From an uncultured Lachnospiraceae bacterium (GTDB taxonomy: Bacteria > Bacillota > Clostridia > Lachnospirales > Lachnospiraceae): 8,807 nucleotides of DNA. The number at the start of each line of letters is the position of its first letter. Within the stretch, counting starts at the first letter, position 1. Both the position numbers and the translations under genes were made by a program. This document shows, in pieces, positions 6,443 through 8,807 of the stretch. Below the pieces are notes generated by a model. The model was not told where the DNA came from and ran no database searches. It worked only from the letters and a program-made list of their open reading frames with translations. The stretch is from NCBI GenBank assembly GCA_910585395.1, contig CAJUCK010000076.1:1356-10162 (forward strand), read 5' to 3'.

Positions 6443-7531
6443 TTAGATACCGAACTCATCAACCTGTTCCTGAGTAATGGTAGTAGCATCAAATCCCTGC
6501 TCTTCCAGCATAATAACCTTTTCAGAAAGCTCATTTCCAGCTTCCAGTTCTTTAATTACATCATCAATGTAATCAGCCTGGAATGGGTTACACTGTCCAT
6601 CATAGTTCCAGTTGCCTTTCAGAAGTTCTTCCAGAGCCCACTTGTTGCAATCAAATCCCATAATGATTACATCTTTGCCAACACCATGTGAAATATTAGC
6701 TGCGTCAAGAGCTGCTACAGCACCCTTAGCCATGTCGTCGTTCTCTGCATAGATAACATTGAATTTCTCACCTGAATCGATAACAGACTGAACGATCTGC
6801 TGTGCCTTCTCAGCATTCCACTCAGCAGTCTGCTGTGTAACTTTGTTCCAGCCTTCTGCAAATTTTGCATCAAGAGCTGCAGTACGTCCCTTCTGAGCTG
6901 CTGCACCCATTACACCCTGAAGGTGGATAACATTGTACTCATCAAGATTCTGACCTGCAAGCCAGTCAACTGCCATCTGTCCTTCTTTTTCCATATCAGA
7001 TACGATAGATGCTGCATAAAGGCTCTCATCTGCATCAATAGTACGGTCGAAAAGGATAACTGTTGTTCCTGCATCCTGAGCATCCTTAAGAACGGAATCC
7101 CATCCTGCTGTGTCTGCTGCGGAAAGAAGAAGATAATCTACACCGTCAGCGATGAATTTCTGAGCTGCAGTAATCTGCTCGTCATTCTTTAAGCTGTAAG
7201 CGAAAGATGCATCATATCCGTTCTCTTCTGTAAACTTCTCCTGTAAGTCATTAACGTTAGCTGTACGATATCCAGACTCGTTAGGATCGTTATTAATAAC
7301 GCCAACTTTAATCAACTCTCCAGAAGCTGCAGCGCCGTCTGCTTCAGCGTCTGTGTCTGCTTCAGCATCTGCCTCAGCGTCTGTATCTGCCTCAGCATCT
7401 GCTGCTGGTGCGTCATCTTCTGTCTTTGCTGCTGGTGCATCGGTCTCTTTCTTTTCTTCTCCACCACATCCAACTACTGTTGCTGCAACCATAGCTACAG
7501 CAAGAAAAGCTGCTAATTTTTTCTTTAACAT
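6443..7531 (-). CDS. ytfQ: Sugar-binding lipoprotein of a YtfQ-type (furanose) ABC importer
   Basis: This 362-residue lipoprotein captures sugar outside the membrane. Residues 1-21 are a lipoprotein signal ending in TVVG-C22, the lipidated cysteine. Residues 25-71 form an acidic Ala/Asp/Glu linker with internal repeats. The Peripla_BP_4-type binding domain runs from about 72 to 345. YtfQ-like stretches are NESGYRTAN (84-92), GWDSVLKDA (143-151), LFDRTID (160-166), HLQGVMGAA and YAENDDMAKGA. R89, D162 and R163 lie where I expect ligand contacts from the family. The chosen start is ATG 7531, with GGGAGG 9 bases upstream. A longer reading from 7648 would put 39 basic residues before the signal peptide and is rejected. 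The gene leads the transporter cluster but is separated from the ATPase by two terminator-like hairpins. The family is known for galactofuranose, and relatives bind arabinose or fructose; the ligand here is unproven. Confidence 0.94.
   Translation of the reverse strand: MLKKKLAAFLAVAMVAATVVGCGGEEKKETDAPAAKTEDDAPAADAEADTDAEADAEADTDAEADGAAASGELIKVGVINNDPNESGYRTANVNDLQEKFTEENGYDASFAYSLKNDEQITAAQKFIADGVDYLLLSAADTAGWDSVLKDAQDAGTTVILFDRTIDADESLYAASIVSDMEKEGQMAVDWLAGQNLDEYNVIHLQGVMGAAAQKGRTAALDAKFAEGWNKVTQQTAEWNAEKAQQIVQSVIDSGEKFNVIYAENDDMAKGAVAALDAANISHGVGKDVIIMGFDCNKWALEELLKGNWNYDGQCNPFQADYIDDVIKELEAGNELSEKVIMLEEQGFDATTITQEQVDEFGI
7338..7397 (-). repeat. Two 30-bp tandem repeats encoding the acidic linker of the binding protein
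   Basis: Two 30-base units (7338-7367 and 7368-7397) differ at only a few third-codon positions. They encode the repeated Ala-Asp-Ala-Glu/Thr-Asp linker (residues about 45-65). The unit is a whole number of codons, so gain or loss of a copy keeps the frame. The linker probably spaces the binding domain from the membrane anchor. Confidence 0.85.
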
Positions 7532-7577
7532 TTTACATGTCCTCCCTTTTTTTCGGCATATCGCCGTTGGTGATTTT

Positions 7578-7606
7578 ATTTTAAGATTTTTCCCCCTTTT
7601 CGTCAA
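7578..7606 (-). promoter_or_regulatory. Predicted sigma-A promoter of the binding-protein gene
   Basis: On the minus strand TTGACG (7601-7606) and TAAAAT (7578-7583) are 17 bases apart, close to consensus. The start of transcription would be near 7571, giving a leader of about 40 nt that ends in the GGGAGG ribosome binding site. A second, weaker candidate further upstream is TTGTAT (7648-7653) with TATAAA (7626-7631) at 16-base spacing. Confidence 0.7.
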
Positions 7607-7646
7607 TAACGGCAGCCTCCACTTTTTTATATTTGTCGCAATATCC

Positions 7647-7697
7647 AATACAAGTTATGCGTTTTATTTTGTATTTAAAATACAACTTATACATTTT
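7647..7697. promoter_or_regulatory. Candidate operator region: perfect palindrome inside a pair of direct repeats
   Basis: TTGTATTTAAAATACAA (7669-7685) is a perfect 17-base palindrome. It overlaps one of two direct repeats, AATACAAGTTATGCGTTTT (7647-7665) and AATACAACTTATACATTTT (7679-7697), which agree at 16 of 19 positions. The repeats are 32 bases apart, about three helix turns, so they face the same side of the DNA. The region lies upstream of the main binding-protein promoter and overlaps the weaker second candidate. TTGTA/TACAA half-sites recall AraR-type boxes, but the spacing differs. Binding by the divergent regulator is inference. Confidence 0.45.
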
Positions 7698-7960
7698 TTA
7701 TTATTTTTTTAATATAAGGTTTGTTTAAATACTATTTAATTTTCTTTTTTCAATTTTTTTCCCATATTTTATCGTAATTTTCTATCAATTTGTTTCTCTA
7801 TTCTTTTTAATTTCTTATGTATTTTTTGTCGCTTTTTCAATTTTGTCCATATTTCGTTCATTTTTTGTTCATTATTTTACAACTCCAACAAATGCATGTA
7901 TAAAAATAATTTATAGTTATGCAAAACATCCGATAATTTTTACAATAACACTCTCTAATA

Positions 7961-7990
7961 TTTTCCAGCTGCTGGTGACACACTGGAAAA
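7961..7990. promoter_or_regulatory. Inverted repeat over the regulator promoter, possible autoregulatory operator
   Basis: TTTTCCAG (7961-7968) and CTGGAAAA (7983-7990) form perfect 8-base arms 14 bases apart. A second perfect palindrome, CCAGCTGCTGG (7965-7975), is nested in the left half. The repeat covers the -35 box and lies upstream of the start of transcription, so it is a DNA-level operator candidate and not an RNA terminator. Autorepression by the adjacent regulator is inferred from position. Confidence 0.45.
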
Positions 7991-8003
7991 AATATGTTAT
8001 ATT
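7975..8003 (+). promoter_or_regulatory. Predicted extended -10 promoter of the regulator gene
   Basis: GTGACA (7975-7980) and TATATT (7998-8003) are 17 bases apart, and TG at 7995-7996 gives an extended -10 (TGTTATATT). Transcription would start near 8010, leaving a leader of about 120 nt before the ATG at 8133. Confidence 0.6.
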
Positions 8004-8132
8004 CAAAATAAATATACACCTGTATCGTCCGCCGTATCTTCTTTGCATTCAACACCGTTATCCTGCATGAATATACCAGAAACTAAAATTTATTGTATTG
8101 ATGTACTGTATTTATTTAGGAAAGGAGCCCCC

Positions 8133-8807
8133 ATGCCTGCAAAATATATCCATCTTGCCAGCCTGCTGAGAAACCTTATTTACCAAAATACCGGAAACGG
8201 AGTTTACAAACTTCCTTCAGAACACCTGCTCTGCCAGCAATACCATGTAAGCCGTCAAACTGTCCGGGCTGCTCTTTCTCTTCTAACTGAAGAAGGACTT
8301 ATTGAAAAGCGGCACGGCAGCGGCTCTTTTTCCACTGGTTTGGGAGCGCGACAGAACACTGTCGCTGTTATGGTAAATAATGCAGAAGAATATACGACTC
8401 CTGCCTTTTTGTCAAATATTAAATCGGTTCTAGGAGGCAAAGGCTATTCCACAAAAGTCTACAATACTTATTCAAAAATCTCTGCTGAAAGGGAAATATT
8501 AAAAGAATTAAAAGACGCTCCTATCAGAGGCTTAATTGCAGAAGGAACCAAAACAGCTCTGCCCAACCCAAATCTGGACCTATACGAAGCATTGATATCC
8601 AAGGGAATTGCCGTTCTGTTTGCCGGAGGATATTATCCAGCTTTTTCCTCGTCCATCTGCATCAAAGACGATAATTATTATGGCGGATATCTTCTGGCAC
8701 AGCACCTGATACGAGAAGGACACACCCAGATTGCAGGCATTTTTAAGATAGATGATCTGCAGGGCACTGAACGGTATTCCGGTTTTGTGACGTCACTTCG
8801 AGATTAC
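8133..8807 (+). CDS. AraR-type regulator: GntR winged helix plus LacI-type sugar-binding domain, 3' end outside the window
   Basis: The frame is open for 225 codons from ATG 8133 to the right edge. AAAGGAG (8121-8127) lies 5 bases upstream. Residues 1-70 are a GntR winged helix-turn-helix with KLPSEHLLCQQYHVSRQTVRAAL (positions 28-50) and the wing GLIEKRHGSGSF. From about 77 on, VAVMVNNAEEY starts a periplasmic-binding/LacI-like effector domain. Stretches such as LIAEGTKTALPNPNLDLYEAL and IAGIFKIDDLQGTERYSGF are hallmarks of the AraR group. Full-length relatives have about 360-380 residues, so roughly the last third is missing. B. subtilis AraR represses arabinose genes and releases DNA on binding L-arabinose. 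The divergent orientation from a furanose-type importer fits local control. The effector is not proven; other AraR-like proteins may sense different sugars. Confidence 0.93.
   Translation, partial: MPAKYIHLASLLRNLIYQNTGNGVYKLPSEHLLCQQYHVSRQTVRAALSLLTEEGLIEKRHGSGSFSTGLGARQNTVAVMVNNAEEYTTPAFLSNIKSVLGGKGYSTKVYNTYSKISAEREILKELKDAPIRGLIAEGTKTALPNPNLDLYEALISKGIAVLFAGGYYPAFSSSICIKDDNYYGGYLLAQHLIREGHTQIAGIFKIDDLQGTERYSGFVTSLRDY

Larger units (their letters stand above)
7532..8132. other. 601-base A+T-rich divergent intergenic region
   Basis: No credible gene lies between the binding-protein start and the regulator start; the short open frames here lack ribosome binding sites and have low-complexity translations. 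The region holds the two promoters and operator candidates listed separately. It also holds a long T-rich stretch (about 7690-7865 on the plus strand) with a repeated segment: TTTTTTCAATTTTTTTCCC plus ATATTT at 7745-7769, and a similar one at 7832-7855. Such A/T tracts could bend the DNA or act as upstream promoter elements. I see no recognisable riboswitch or small RNA. Confidence 0.6.

Noticed and set aside
7532..7648. N-terminal extension of the sugar-binding lipoprotein to 401 residues
   Set aside because: The extension would bury the lipoprotein signal behind 39 basic residues and would overlap the promoter. ATG 7531 has a good ribosome binding site and starts directly with the signal peptide.
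7353..7712. 119-codon plus-strand open frame starting with Ser-Ala repeats
   Set aside because: It is the antisense reading of the acidic linker repeats of the lipoprotein.
7843..8070. Small open frames in the divergent intergenic region
   Set aside because: They lie across the predicted regulator promoter and operator in A+T-rich DNA and have no ribosome binding site.

Overview
The window looks like a low-GC Gram-positive gut-type Firmicute, most likely a Lachnospiraceae-like Clostridium relative. The signs are strong AGGAGG-type ribosome binding sites, A+T-rich spacers, a lipobox-anchored solute-binding protein, and protein sequences typical of that group. This taxonomic call is inference. 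The window is one carbohydrate scavenging locus with its regulator.

Layout, left to right. Positions 1-2244 (minus): a secreted multidomain glycoside hydrolase (signal peptide, LamG-like domain, two Ig-like domains, GH43 catalytic module), cut by the left edge. 2245-2501: its promoter and leader, plus the terminator of the next operon. 2502-6152 (minus): three tightly packed genes for two permeases and a double-domain ATPase of the YtfQ/YtfR/YtfT/YjfF (furanose) ABC transporter type. 6153-6442: a structured spacer with two terminator-like hairpins. 6443-7531 (minus): the YtfQ-like lipoprotein that binds the sugar. 7532-8132: an A+T-rich divergent regulatory region with promoters facing both ways and several candidate operators. 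8133-8807 (plus): the start of an AraR-type regulator (GntR winged helix fused to a LacI-type sugar-binding domain), cut by the right edge.

How it probably works: the secreted GH43 enzyme releases a furanosidic sugar (arabinofuranose or galactofuranose are the best guesses) from glycans. The lipoprotein captures it, the two permeases and the ATPase import it, and the divergently encoded regulator senses a sugar and controls the promoters. The family assignments are strong. The exact sugar, the operator assignments and the stoichiometry control by the internal terminators are inferences. I see no mobile element, CRISPR array, tRNA or rRNA, and no strikingly new protein system. The most interesting signals are in the non-coding DNA.
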